Assembly (NCBI GenBank): GCA_964623315.1
Contig: CAZUSU010000024.1
Span: forward strand, 1 to 22,180
Direction of reading: 5' to 3'
Length of the DNA: 22,180 nucleotides
DNA from: CAZUSU01 sp964623315
GTDB lineage: Bacteria; Patescibacteriota; Patescibacteriia; Magasanikbacterales; 2-02-FULL-50-9b
A model generated the notes under the pieces. It saw only the letters and a program-made list of their open reading frames with translations. It searched no databases and had not been told where the DNA came from. Position 1 is the first letter of the stretch; each line of letters opens with the position of its first letter. Of the stretch, positions 14,281 to 21,743 are shown piece after piece. Made by a program: the position numbers and the translations under genes.

Positions 14281-14397
14281 TTATTTCTTCTTCTTTTTTC
14301 CGGCCTTCTTTTTCTTTGCTGCTTTCTTTTTTGCCATATGTGTGTGCGTTAACGTTTCCGCGAACGCAATTATTTTGGTAATGTATTCACCAAACAT
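14281..14397 (-). CDS. Lysine-rich microprotein
   Basis: 38 codons from the ATG at 14397; an internal ATG at 14337 would give 18 residues, MAKKKAAKKKKAGKKKKK. The longer form adds about 20 residues with an amphipathic look (MFGEYITKIIAFAETLTHTH). It has its own extended -10 promoter (14435-14443) and a strong terminator (14206-14239), which supports real expression. Lys/Ala-rich tails like this are seen in small nucleic-acid-binding proteins and histone H1-like tails, so binding of DNA, RNA or acidic surfaces is a fair guess. Which start is used is unclear, as neither has a good SD. Confidence 0.5.
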   Translation of the reverse strand: MFGEYITKIIAFAETLTHTHMAKKKAAKKKKAGKKKKK

Positions 14398-14434
14398 GGT
14401 AGTGAGTACATTCAGCTCGACCTCGCTGTTATAA

Positions 14435-14443
14435 ATTATAGCA
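14435..14443 (-). promoter_or_regulatory. Extended -10 promoter of the lysine-rich gene
   Basis: On the minus strand TGCTATAAT (14435-14443): a perfect -10 with the TGN extension. A TTGACA lies too far upstream (27 nt) to be its -35. The start point is near 14428. Confidence 0.5.
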
Positions 14444-14510
14444 CGCATAAAATAAATCAAAAATGGTTGTCAAGAGTTTTTGCGCCATACGCGACGAATA
14501 AAAAAATTTG

Positions 14511-15773
14511 TTAATTAAAAAAAGATTGCTGGGTGGCGCGCGTTGCCGCAACAGAAATTTTTCCAAATACGCCGTCATATCCCGGAATTAAAACAACACT
14601 GCCGCGCCGCATCAAAAAAATTGCCTGCGCTATTTCTTGGCTTGAATGAGCAGAAATATCGGTTAACTCTGCATCAAGTAAAATAAAAAATTCGGATCCG
14701 ATTTCGTTAAGCAGAGTATCATACATTTTTTTTACGCGTTTGCTTGATGGCCCCACGGCACACACTGACGCAATAATTTCTGCGAGCGGAATGATGTGTC
14801 GCGCCGTGCGGGTATTGTGGATAACTTTTTTTTCATCACTCTGATCCGCTAAGTCGCCTATACGACTGAGCACCCCAATCGTCATCGGCCGATTGCAAAC
14901 AGCACACAATCCTTCGCGTCGTTTTGTTTCTTCCGGTGCGCATGAAAATTTGCACGCCGCATGTCCGTCAAAGTGATATTTTCCCTCTTCCGGAAAAAAT
15001 TCTATCGTTTCTAAAATTTTTTTTGGCCCTTCACGACGAATCGCGTTGACGATGTCGTGATAGGTATACGGCTCGGCAGGATCAATGGCAAACACCGTTG
15101 CTTCGCGTCCTAATTTATCCAGTGAGTGCGCATCGGAATTTGAAATCAAAGTTATGGCGTCCAACGCAGACACACGCGCATTCATGGTCGGATCCGATGA
15201 CAACCCTGTTTCAATGGCACGGATATGCGGCGTCAAATCGCCAAAGCACTCTTCCAACGAATTATAGCCGGATTTAGAGCCAAAAACAGAAAACCACGGC
15301 GTCCACGCGTGGGCCGGAACCATGAAAGCATCCGGCGCCGCCGCATGCATTTCCCGCAGTAATTCACCGGCCGACAACCCAATAATCGGTCGCCCATCCG
15401 ACGATAAATTACAGCCGCGCGCGAGCAGAGATTCCCGCAGTGCGCGGACGGCCGCAAGCGATGGCATAAAAACCAACTCATGAATACGCCGCACTTTGCC
15501 GCCGTGCGAATAAATATTTGAAATCTCCGTGACCAATAAAAATTTTGTTTTACTGCGTCCGCCGCGCAACTGAAAAATTCCCTCATGTACTTCCTCTAAC
15601 TCTTCCTCTATATGCGCCAGCCATGCGGGGTGCGTAAAGTCCGACGTCGCGACCAGATCAATTCCTTTGCGTTCAGACGCCAGCGCAATATGCGGTAATG
15701 TTAATTCTTTAGAACAAGCACGCGAATATTTTGAATGAATGTGAAAATCAGCAATTAACCGCTTCACATTCAT
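14511..15773 (-). CDS. Endonuclease Q-like PHP-domain protein
   Basis: 420 residues from the ATG at 15773, which overlaps the upstream gene's stop (ATGA); longer in-frame starts are less likely. The PHP metal site begins ADFHIHSKYSRACSKELT (D9, H11, H13). Then come ATSDFTHPAWL, a Glu in VTEISN, an AHAWTP segment, and NSDAHSLDKLGRE, all typical of the EndoQ/TIGR00375 family. A zinc knuckle (CKFSC and CAVC, about 280-300) splits the domain from the C-terminal part, as in archaeal EndoQ of about 424 residues. EndoQ nicks DNA 5' of deaminated bases (uracil, hypoxanthine) and abasic sites, so a DNA-repair role is likely. It is coupled to the hexapeptide protein gene. Confidence 0.8.
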   Translation of the reverse strand: MNVKRLIADFHIHSKYSRACSKELTLPHIALASERKGIDLVATSDFTHPAWLAHIEEELEEVHEGIFQLRGGRSKTKFLLVTEISNIYSHGGKVRRIHELVFMPSLAAVRALRESLLARGCNLSSDGRPIIGLSAGELLREMHAAAPDAFMVPAHAWTPWFSVFGSKSGYNSLEECFGDLTPHIRAIETGLSSDPTMNARVSALDAITLISNSDAHSLDKLGREATVFAIDPAEPYTYHDIVNAIRREGPKKILETIEFFPEEGKYHFDGHAACKFSCAPEETKRREGLCAVCNRPMTIGVLSRIGDLADQSDEKKVIHNTRTARHIIPLAEIIASVCAVGPSSKRVKKMYDTLLNEIGSEFFILLDAELTDISAHSSQEIAQAIFLMRRGSVVLIPGYDGVFGKISVAATRATQQSFFN

Positions 15774-16330
15774 ACAGCGGCCGAAAAAAAATAGTGGCGC
15801 GCGCGTTCGCGTGTGTACGGTTCTACCGCAAACGGCAGGTGCGCGCCGGCAAACCACACACCACTCTCAATCATAACGCCCGGATCAATAACTGCGTTAC
15901 AACCAATCTGCACATCGTCGCCGAGCACGGCGCCGCATTTTTCACGACCACGGATTAATTTTTTATCAAAACGCACATTTGCCAATTTGGCGCCGGCGCC
16001 TAAATTAACGCGCGACCCCACGACGCTATCGCCGACATAATTAAAATGTGCCGCGCGTGAATCGTTGCCAAAAAGGGAGCGAGCAACTTCACTGGCGTGA
16101 CCCACCACACAGTTGTCGCCAAAAATTGCCGGTCCCACGACCAACGCGCCGTGGCCTACCACACAATTTTTGCCAAAAATAACCGTGCCAACAATTTTTG
16201 CACCGTCTTCAATGCGCGGCTCATGGCCGGCGCCCACTTTTAAAATTAAATGGGGGAGCTCGGCAAGCCACTCGTTCGGCGGTGTGTGCGGCAGTGATTC
16301 TGCATACCACAAAGAAAGGCGCTCAATCAT
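15770..16330 (-). CDS. Left-handed beta-helix protein resembling the GlmU C-terminal domain
   Basis: 186 residues from the ATG at 16330; an ATG three codons earlier overlaps the AGG of the ribosome site, so the inner start is preferred. After a helical N-terminus (about 1-35) the protein is a run of hexapeptide turns (VVGHGALVVGPAIFGDNCVVGHAS). It includes NYVGDSVVGSRVNLGAGAKLAN (about 98-119), which is close to the acetyl-CoA/sugar-binding region of GlmU (NYVGD...GAGT...N). It may be the acetyltransferase partner of the nucleotidyltransferase at 17584-18336, with the two activities on separate proteins. Its stop overlaps the EndoQ-like start, and two strong terminators lie upstream. Confidence 0.8.
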   Translation of the reverse strand: MIERLSLWYAESLPHTPPNEWLAELPHLILKVGAGHEPRIEDGAKIVGTVIFGKNCVVGHGALVVGPAIFGDNCVVGHASEVARSLFGNDSRAAHFNYVGDSVVGSRVNLGAGAKLANVRFDKKLIRGREKCGAVLGDDVQIGCNAVIDPGVMIESGVWFAGAHLPFAVEPYTRERARHYFFSAAV

Positions 16331-16368
16331 ATGATGCATCCTAACAAAAAAATAGTTGTCGCGCCAGT

Positions 16369-16422
16369 TAAAAAGTTCCCTCGCGCAGGACCTCCGGCTG
16401 GACGGCCATCAGTCCTGCGCGA
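16369..16422 (-). terminator. Long hairpin terminator (inner)
   Basis: A perfect 11-bp stem (16381-16391 / 16412-16422) around a GGC/GCC-containing loop. On the minus strand it is followed by GGGAACTTTTTAAC. It is the second of two tandem minus-strand terminators after the glycosyltransferase-like gene. Confidence 0.65.
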
Positions 16423-16434
16423 TGAAACTCTTTG

Positions 16435-16490
16435 GTAAAAAAGAGGCCGGGAGGTGAAACGACGACTGGGTTAGTCGCTGATTCACCTCC
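16435..16490 (-). terminator. Long hairpin terminator of the glycosyltransferase-like gene
   Basis: A perfect 9-bp outer stem (16450-16458 / 16482-16490) and a 5-bp inner stem (16463-16467 / 16473-16477). On the minus strand it is followed by CGGCCTCTTTTTTACC. The tail word GGCCTCTTTTT recurs after the hairpin at 8546-8571. Confidence 0.7.
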
Positions 16491-16523
16491 ACGAGCCATG
16501 GGGACGTTGGGTTGTGGTCGCTT

Positions 16524-17318
16524 TCACTCTAAGCGCCATTCGGGGAGCATCTCCTCTCCCGTCAAAGCACGGTGCGCAACTTGTACCCTTCGTTCCGAGT
16601 AGAAAACACGGAGTTCCGCATGCGGATTCGTGCCTTCCTGGTGCTGATAGTAGCGGTAGGCGTCCTTTTCGGGAACTTCTACCGCAACGAACTGTTGCCC
16701 CAGCCGCTTGCAGCGGCATACGAACTCAACCACTTCGTCGGCCTTGAACTTTTCAAGGAGCAAGCCGCACCGATTCGAGTTGAATGCGTGTGCCGCGTAA
16801 GCGAACGACGCACCGTACCGAGCGAACTCTGCCCACACTGCCGGCGGATCATCCCACTCGGGGAGTTTGAGCTCGACGGTGTGGAGATGTTCTGTCTTCC
16901 CTTCGTTTTGCTGCACCTCTTTGATGCGTGTCGGGTAGTAGACCGCCCCAACTTGTTTGCTGGTGTGATACGCATGCCGCATTACTTCCGCGTACGGCTT
17001 GCCGTACGAATCATCGGCATCCATGAACATCACGAGTTGGACTTCGCGCGCGAGCATTTCACGAATGCCGTAATTGCATCCACTCCCGCGCCGCGTACGC
17101 TCATCGCACCGATACTGCCACAGGCGTTCTCCGTATTGCTTGCGCAATTGCCGGAGTCCTGCACGCAAGGCTTGTCGTGCGCGTTGATTTTTTGTTCCCG
17201 TGTCCACGAACGCGATTTGATCGTCCGGTCCTGCAACCTTACCGAGCGCCCGCAACGCTCGGCGACTTTTTTCATTGAGCGAGGCCGTGACAAACCCCAC
17301 ACGCACCTCCGTATTCAT
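16524..17318 (-). CDS. Glycosyltransferase-like (GT-A, family 2-type) protein
   Basis: 264 residues with excellent expression signals: AAAGGAGGACGC just before the ATG and a consensus promoter at 17346-17374. The N-terminus reads VGFVTASLNEKSRRALRAL, then a strand ending FVDTG. A GCNYGIREML helix leads to VMFMDADDSYGKPY (about 95-110), whose DADD matches the nucleotide-sugar/metal DXD motif of GT-A enzymes. The second half has no motif I can name (CRCKRLGQQFVAVEVPEKDAYRYY). It probably transfers a sugar in envelope or glycan synthesis, though a sugar-like nucleotide-diphosphate enzyme of another type is possible. Base use is more GC-rich at third positions than in the neighbouring core genes. 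A long open frame on the other strand (16572-17396) is judged a shadow. Confidence 0.65.
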   Translation of the reverse strand: MNTEVRVGFVTASLNEKSRRALRALGKVAGPDDQIAFVDTGTKNQRARQALRAGLRQLRKQYGERLWQYRCDERTRRGSGCNYGIREMLAREVQLVMFMDADDSYGKPYAEVMRHAYHTSKQVGAVYYPTRIKEVQQNEGKTEHLHTVELKLPEWDDPPAVWAEFARYGASFAYAAHAFNSNRCGLLLEKFKADEVVEFVCRCKRLGQQFVAVEVPEKDAYRYYQHQEGTNPHAELRVFYSERRVQVAHRALTGEEMLPEWRLE

Positions 17319-17345
17319 GCGTCCTCCTTTTTGGTCGTAACATCC

Positions 17346-17374
17346 ATGATACGGGACGGAACATTAACTGTCAA
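17346..17374 (-). promoter_or_regulatory. Consensus promoter of the glycosyltransferase-like gene
   Basis: On the minus strand a perfect TTGACA (17369-17374), 17 nt, TATCAT (17346-17351). The start point near 17339 gives a leader of about 20 nt holding the SD. Confidence 0.75.
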
Positions 17375-17481
17375 GGCAAATCTGCACTTTATTTAATCAA
17401 AAAAATAATTTGGCTAAATTTAGTTAAAAAAATGACGTATTTTGTGTAGAAAGTTTTCTGCATAAAGGTGCAGGTTGACAG

Positions 17482-17527
17482 TTATCCACAGCATTGTTCG
17501 ACACCGAGCTCGCGCGGCTGTGGATGT
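17482..17527. promoter_or_regulatory. DnaA-box-like sites in an AT-rich intergenic region
   Basis: TTATCCACA (17482-17490) is a perfect consensus DnaA box. TGTGGATGT (17519-17527) is an inverted near-match with two changes. Further diverged words (TTATTCAAA downstream) and A/T tracts (17390-17435 and 17550-17583) flank them. The 265-bp intergenic region 17319-17583 otherwise holds only the minus-strand promoter. It may be a DnaA-binding regulatory or titration site; an origin is possible but not shown. Confidence 0.45.
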
Positions 17528-17583
17528 TCCTCTAACAGTTATTCAAAACAATGCCCAAAAAAAATTAACAAAAAATAATTGAT

Positions 17584-18336
17584 TCATATTTTTCCCAGCG
17601 TCTCCAACTCCTCTTTCGTATTCGCACCCAAGGCCTCACGCGGGTCACCGGCAATGGTGGCAATGCGCGCGCCCTCTTCAGCGGCAACTTGCAATAAATC
17701 GGTCAAATAATATTCTTGTTGAGCATTTTCACTTTTTAATTTGGGCAATTCCCGCCACAACCATTCGGCACGAAAACAAAAAAATGATGGGTTGACTTCG
17801 GTGATCGCACGTTGTTCTTGCGACGCATCTTTCAGTTCAACTATTTTTTCAAATGCGCCGTCGGCGCCACGCACCACACGACCATACCCAAACAACGATG
17901 CGCGCCAATCATTAAAATCCGGCACTTGCACCGTAATGAGCGACATGACCGTTTGTTCGCGCAGGTGCGTTTTAATCAGTTCGTTAATCGTCGCCGCAGG
18001 TATGAGCGGCATGTCGCCATACAAAACGACCACGTGGTCAACCGTGCCTTCCACCACAGAGCGCGCGGACAAAACCGCGTGCCCCGTTCCCCGTGGTTCT
18101 GTTTGTAGAACGTATTGATATTCGTCGCCGAGCGTGTCACGCACCAAATCTGCGCGATAACCAATGACCACGGTCGGCGGCCAAACCACACTCGTGTCGC
18201 GCAACGCATTCAGCACGTGTTGCACAAGCGGCTTGCCATGAAACGGTAATAAAACTTTCGGCAATTCGGATTCCATCCGTTTGCCCTTACCGGCTCCCAA
18301 AACAATTGCGCCAACGCGCGGCTGGACCTGTTCCAT
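17584..18336 (-). CDS. Sugar-1-phosphate nucleotidyltransferase, GlmU N-terminal type
   Basis: 250 residues from the ATG at 18336, one base after the TrmB gene's stop. It shows the pyrophosphorylase signature GAIVLGAGKGKRMESELPKV (residues 9-28), with the catalytic Arg/Lys. QTEPRGTGHAV and YGDMPLI follow, the uracil- and metal-binding loops of GlmU-type enzymes, and then VEL and EVNPSFFCF segments. It ends after GANTKEELETL, where GlmU would continue into the beta-helix, so the acetyltransferase domain is missing. It probably makes UDP-GlcNAc from GlcNAc-1-P for wall or glycan synthesis. The separate beta-helix protein at 15770-16330 could supply the other half. It is the last gene of the mutarotase-TrmB operon. 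Confidence 0.85.
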   Translation of the reverse strand: MEQVQPRVGAIVLGAGKGKRMESELPKVLLPFHGKPLVQHVLNALRDTSVVWPPTVVIGYRADLVRDTLGDEYQYVLQTEPRGTGHAVLSARSVVEGTVDHVVVLYGDMPLIPAATINELIKTHLREQTVMSLITVQVPDFNDWRASLFGYGRVVRGADGAFEKIVELKDASQEQRAITEVNPSFFCFRAEWLWRELPKLKSENAQQEYYLTDLLQVAAEEGARIATIAGDPREALGANTKEELETLGKI

Positions 18337-18337
18337 A

Positions 18338-19075
18338 TTACAATCGCGACCACAGCGCCTCAAAAATTTGTCGCTGGGTTTGATATGTCGCATCATTTTG
18401 AATGATCACCCCCACCAAGCCGCCGGTGGCATCCTGCGCAATGTGCGCTACATGGCCGGCATAAATTAAAGTAAACGTCGGCGAATCCGTGGCGCTTTTT
18501 AACCATTTTCGTTCGTCTAGGCCACGCACCTGACCTCCCTCACCTAATGCAATAACGTGCACGCCAATATGTTTTGCGATGCGATCATCCGTGAACGATG
18601 GATAGCAAGGATGCAACATGGCGCGCAGGGTGGCAGACGAATACACAAAATACATCTTATCTTTTTGACGCATCATTACCGCAAGAACTTCTTCCAAAAT
18701 AATACGAATACCAACCGGCCCTTCAAAAAAACGTACGACCGGTTTTGACCCGCCACGATTGTGCAATGATTCAAACTGCGGAATGGCCGACGTCAACTCC
18801 GCTTCAACATCGGCCAACTGCTCGCGCTGTGTTGCTACCACGGTGTGCAGTGTGCGCGGATGCTCAACCACAAAAAGTTGTTTAGCCCCTTGATGCGAAC
18901 TGCTCACCAGTCCCCGCTTCATTAATGATTTTAAAATGTCGTACGTGGTGCCGCGATTAATTTTTGCGCATATGGAAATATCGCGCACGAGCGCCGAGCC
19001 CAAGGATAGCACGGCCAAATATACGGCGATTTCTTTTTCAGATAACCCTAATTTTTTTAAAACAGAGGTAACCAT
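18338..19075 (-). CDS. TrmB-type transcriptional regulator
   Basis: 245 residues from the ATG at 19075, one base after the preceding stop, the same spacing as at the next junction. The N-terminal winged helix-turn-helix reads LKKLGLSEKEIAVYLAVL (about 5-22), then a recognition region with INRGTTYDILKSLMKRGLV (about 41-59), which is the standard TrmB DNA-binding domain. A short coiled helix follows (about 80-105). The C-terminal half resembles the TrmB effector domain, which binds sugars in archaeal members. Its position between a mutarotase-like gene and a nucleotidyltransferase gene suggests sugar-responsive control of this operon. Effector and operator are unknown. Confidence 0.8.
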   Translation of the reverse strand: MVTSVLKKLGLSEKEIAVYLAVLSLGSALVRDISICAKINRGTTYDILKSLMKRGLVSSSHQGAKQLFVVEHPRTLHTVVATQREQLADVEAELTSAIPQFESLHNRGGSKPVVRFFEGPVGIRIILEEVLAVMMRQKDKMYFVYSSATLRAMLHPCYPSFTDDRIAKHIGVHVIALGEGGQVRGLDERKWLKSATDSPTFTLIYAGHVAHIAQDATGGLVGVIIQNDATYQTQRQIFEALWSRL

Positions 19076-19076
19076 A

Positions 19077-20111
19077 CTATATGCGCGGCACAATGACGCC
19101 ATCCGGACTAATTCTGCCAACGCCACGAATTCCTTTATAAATCAAAACGCGCAATCGTGATGATACCATTTCGTGCGCCGGAATAATCAGAGTATCTTTA
19201 AGATGGTCAATGTCTGGCACGTTGGGATCCGGCATGGTGGTAAACGGTTCAAGTGCCACGGCGTACGCGCGGCCATACCACGGATAGCCGGTGCCGCCCC
19301 CGAGCATTTGCCAGTACCAAAAGAGCGGATACATCGTGCGGTCAAATAAAATTGCCACACCTATTTTTTTATCACGGTTGGTGATAGCAAACCAATCATC
19401 CTCAAAACCACCAAAAAACAGCATGTCGGCAGTGCGCGCCGTGGGACCGGGAATTTCTGATACATCAATTTTTTGACCGCGTTTGTTGGTTAAATAAGGC
19501 CAATCACCACGCACATTTTGTCCGAACTGTCCGGTGACCGGATTTTCCGGCAACGTGTAGCTCCATACTTTGGTTGCCGGCGCATCAATTTTGCATGACC
19601 CATCCAAAAAATTTCCACCAAACGCCGGATGGTGCCCCCACATGACCGGTAAATCTTCTTCTGATTCATTGGTCGCCTGTTCATCTATTTCAATCATGCC
19701 GGTGCCGGCGCGCAGAGTAATTTTTTTGCGCAGGGTGAATGGCGTCAAAATGGTGCGCGTCTCAAGCGTCACGGAACAAAACTCACGCGTCTCTTGGCGA
19801 TCAACGACCTGCCACGCGAGCGCAAAAACCTCCCCGTGTTTTGGCATTTCTACGCCGCGATATTTGATGGGCGGACCGCCTGTCGGGAAACACTCCTGCC
19901 AGCCCCCTTCATAATTATCAATAAATGATTTTGACGGCGTGTCGGTGCGCAACCCATTTGGTGTGGTCCACAAAAATTCCGTGTCTGTTTTAATATGACG
20001 CAATGAAACAATGTCCGCGCCTTTTGACGGGATAATAGTTAAGGAATGCTCATCGTCCGTGAGCGTGAGCGCCGCGAATGAACCAATTTGGTGTTCAATG
20101 ATTTCGGCCAT
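19077..20111 (-). CDS. Aldose 1-epimerase (mutarotase)-like protein
   Basis: 344 residues of the galactose-mutarotase beta-sandwich superfamily. Recognisable points are: the early strand with PSKGADIVSLRH; YEGGWQECFPTGG; the first His in PKHGEVF (about 95); the second in WGHHPAFGG (about 160); and the acidic residue in VALEPF (about 290). These fit the His/His/Glu catalytic triad that interconverts sugar anomers. It is first in an operon with the TrmB-type regulator and the nucleotidyltransferase, consistent with sugar uptake or glycan building. The upstream 98 bp contain a minus-strand terminator from the next gene and only a weak promoter candidate. Confidence 0.8.
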   Translation of the reverse strand: MAEIIEHQIGSFAALTLTDDEHSLTIIPSKGADIVSLRHIKTDTEFLWTTPNGLRTDTPSKSFIDNYEGGWQECFPTGGPPIKYRGVEMPKHGEVFALAWQVVDRQETREFCSVTLETRTILTPFTLRKKITLRAGTGMIEIDEQATNESEEDLPVMWGHHPAFGGNFLDGSCKIDAPATKVWSYTLPENPVTGQFGQNVRGDWPYLTNKRGQKIDVSEIPGPTARTADMLFFGGFEDDWFAITNRDKKIGVAILFDRTMYPLFWYWQMLGGGTGYPWYGRAYAVALEPFTTMPDPNVPDIDHLKDTLIIPAHEMVSSRLRVLIYKGIRGVGRISPDGVIVPRI

Positions 20112-20143
20112 AGTAATACTACTGATACTTTAGCACAACGGCA

Positions 20144-20189
20144 AAAATAAAAAAACGCCCCGTTCCGACACACTGGTTTGGTCGGAACG
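20144..20189 (-). terminator. Intrinsic terminator of the gene after 5S rRNA
   Basis: A perfect 9-bp stem (20161-20169 / 20181-20189). On the minus strand it is followed by GGGGCGTTTTTTTATTTTT. It ends the transcript of the gene at 20210-20752, and possibly the whole rRNA operon if there is read-through. Confidence 0.75.
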
Positions 20190-20209
20190 AGGAACGGTTG
20201 GTATTGGTT

Positions 20210-20752
20210 CTATGACATCACCCTAATCTGCTCAAGATCCGGCCGGTCTTTCCCGAGATGCACGCCACCGCAGAAATACTTACCGGCGAACCCATCCTTC
20301 AATTGCGTAAAGACGCTGACGTCGGCCGATTCGTGGTAGACACGCGCGATGCGCACGGACTTTGGCACGAGCAACGGGTCGCGCAAGGACAGATGATCGC
20401 GATACTCGCCGATGATACGCGTCGCGTCACCCATATCAAGGAATGTGTAGCCGATGATGACGCCGGCGGCATCACACTCTACAAGATACACGACAGGCCC
20501 GCGTGCATTGGTAAAGGCGACCGACTCAATGAGCAGTAAATTACGCACGGCGTCAGAAATGGCCACGCCGGCGTAAAAACCGGGAATGCGCAAGTGACGC
20601 CAGTCACTATTGCCTTTCTCTGATTCAACAAATGACGAGCACGTGCGTATATCGGTCAAACCGCAAATGTTGCCCCGCGGTTTAACCGCCAATTCTACGC
20701 GACGCGCGAACGAAAAACGCACTGAACCGAGTTGCGTTAAGTTGTTTGGCAT
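20210..20752 (-). CDS. Hypothetical protein encoded directly downstream of 5S rRNA
   Basis: 180 residues from the ATG at 20752, preceded by GGAGGAGATTC, a textbook SD with normal spacing; a start five codons earlier would lie in the SD itself. The start is about 20 nt from the 3' end of 5S rRNA, leaving no room for an independent promoter except inside the 5S gene. The protein looks globular, with strands such as GPVVYLVECDAAGVIIGYTFLDMG (about 85-108), no signal and no membrane segment. I recognise no family. VECDAAGVIIGYTF and the Arg/Asp-rich middle give a vague GNAT-like impression that I cannot support. It has a strong terminator of its own. Confidence 0.65.
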   Translation of the reverse strand: MPNNLTQLGSVRFSFARRVELAVKPRGNICGLTDIRTCSSFVESEKGNSDWRHLRIPGFYAGVAISDAVRNLLLIESVAFTNARGPVVYLVECDAAGVIIGYTFLDMGDATRIIGEYRDHLSLRDPLLVPKSVRIARVYHESADVSVFTQLKDGFAGKYFCGGVHLGKDRPDLEQIRVMS

Positions 20753-20771
20753 GAATCTCCTCCACAAAAAA

Positions 20772-20889
20772 CTGGCGGCGGCCTACTTTCGCGGGACCGG
20801 GTTGGGTCCAACTATCATCGGCGTAAAGCATGCTTAACTGCCGTGTTCGGAATGAGAACGGGTGTTTCCATGCCACTTGCAGCCACCAA
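20772..20889 (-). rRNA. rrf: 5S ribosomal RNA
   Basis: The minus strand carries the usual 5S landmarks: TGGTGGC at the 5' end pairing with GCCGCCA at the 3' end, CATGGAAACACCCGTTC, CCGAACACGGCAGTTAAGC, and the loop E/helix 4-5 region ending AGTAGGCCGCC. About 117 nt. It lies about 100 bp after 23S. A short T run follows directly. Confidence 0.9.
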
Positions 20890-21272
20890 TTTTCTGGGGA
20901 GGAGTTTATATTAAGATGAAATGAAAAGGTAAGGGCCATCAATTGCATAAACACGCGCCACGCATAACCTGCGGTGCGGTGCTTCAATGGAGGTTCGTAC
21001 TGGACCGATTAGTACCGCTCGGCTCAACACATTGCTGTGCTTCCACCTACGGCCTATCAACCAGGTAGTCTCCCTGGGGTCTCATAATGAATATTAATCT
21101 TGAGGACGGCTTCACGCTTAGATGCTTTCAGCGTTTATCCGTGCCGAAGGTCGCTACCCGGCGTCTGCCCCTGGTGGGACAACCGGTACACGAGAGCTTC
21201 GTTGATCTCGGTCCTCTCGTACTAAAGACCAGCCCTCTCAATATTCGACGCCCGTGGTAGATAGGAGACCGA

Positions 21273-21529
21273 CAATGTGTTACAACCAATTTCTTGGCGG
21301 TGTGGACATTTCTGCCACACACTGCATGTCGCCATGCAGATCGGACTATATCTTTAGAGTTTCTTAAAACTCATGTTCGGCATATAGTCTCTGAGGGTTT
21401 CGGAATTATTTCCGATCTTCCCTGCTGATTGTCTGCATCGATCATAGATTGTCACTGTTTGCACAGTACCATGATATGCGCAGAGTTTCCAGCAAATAGC
21501 CGAATTTATAGACAGCGCGGTTTTCTTCC
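21273..21529 (-). ncRNA. Group I intron at 23S position about 2604
   Basis: 257 nt with clear group I features. The 5' exon ends ...GACAGT, and an internal guide GCTGTC pairs with it, giving the required U-G at the splice site; the last intron base is G. P- and Q-like words (TTGCTGGAAACTC and AATCAGCAGG), an R-like word (CAGAGACTATATG) and an S word (AAGATATAGTCC) are all in order. No reading frame of size, so it is a minimal self-splicing type. Confidence 0.85.
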
Positions 21530-21573
<44 letters not shown>

Positions 21574-21743
21574 TGGCGAACAGCCAAACCCTTGGGAGCT
21601 CATAAATGTTTTAGCCCGAATTACTTCGGGGATCAGACTATACCATCACCGTATCGCCGCTGTTACCAGTGGCGCTTTAGGTGCAAGCCGTGTGATAGCC
21701 GCAATTCCGCGGCCTATCTCACGCACGCGCCAAACGCGTGCGA

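Noticed and set aside
16572..17396. A 274-codon open frame on the plus strand opposite the glycosyltransferase-like gene
   Set aside because: The minus-strand gene has a consensus promoter, a strong SD, a DXD motif and terminators. The plus frame has none of these and its protein looks like random Cys/His/Arg-rich translation.
17460..17583. Replication origin
   Set aside because: Only one perfect DnaA box and one near-match, no dnaA or dnaN nearby, and no switch in gene direction. Kept as a lower-level observation.
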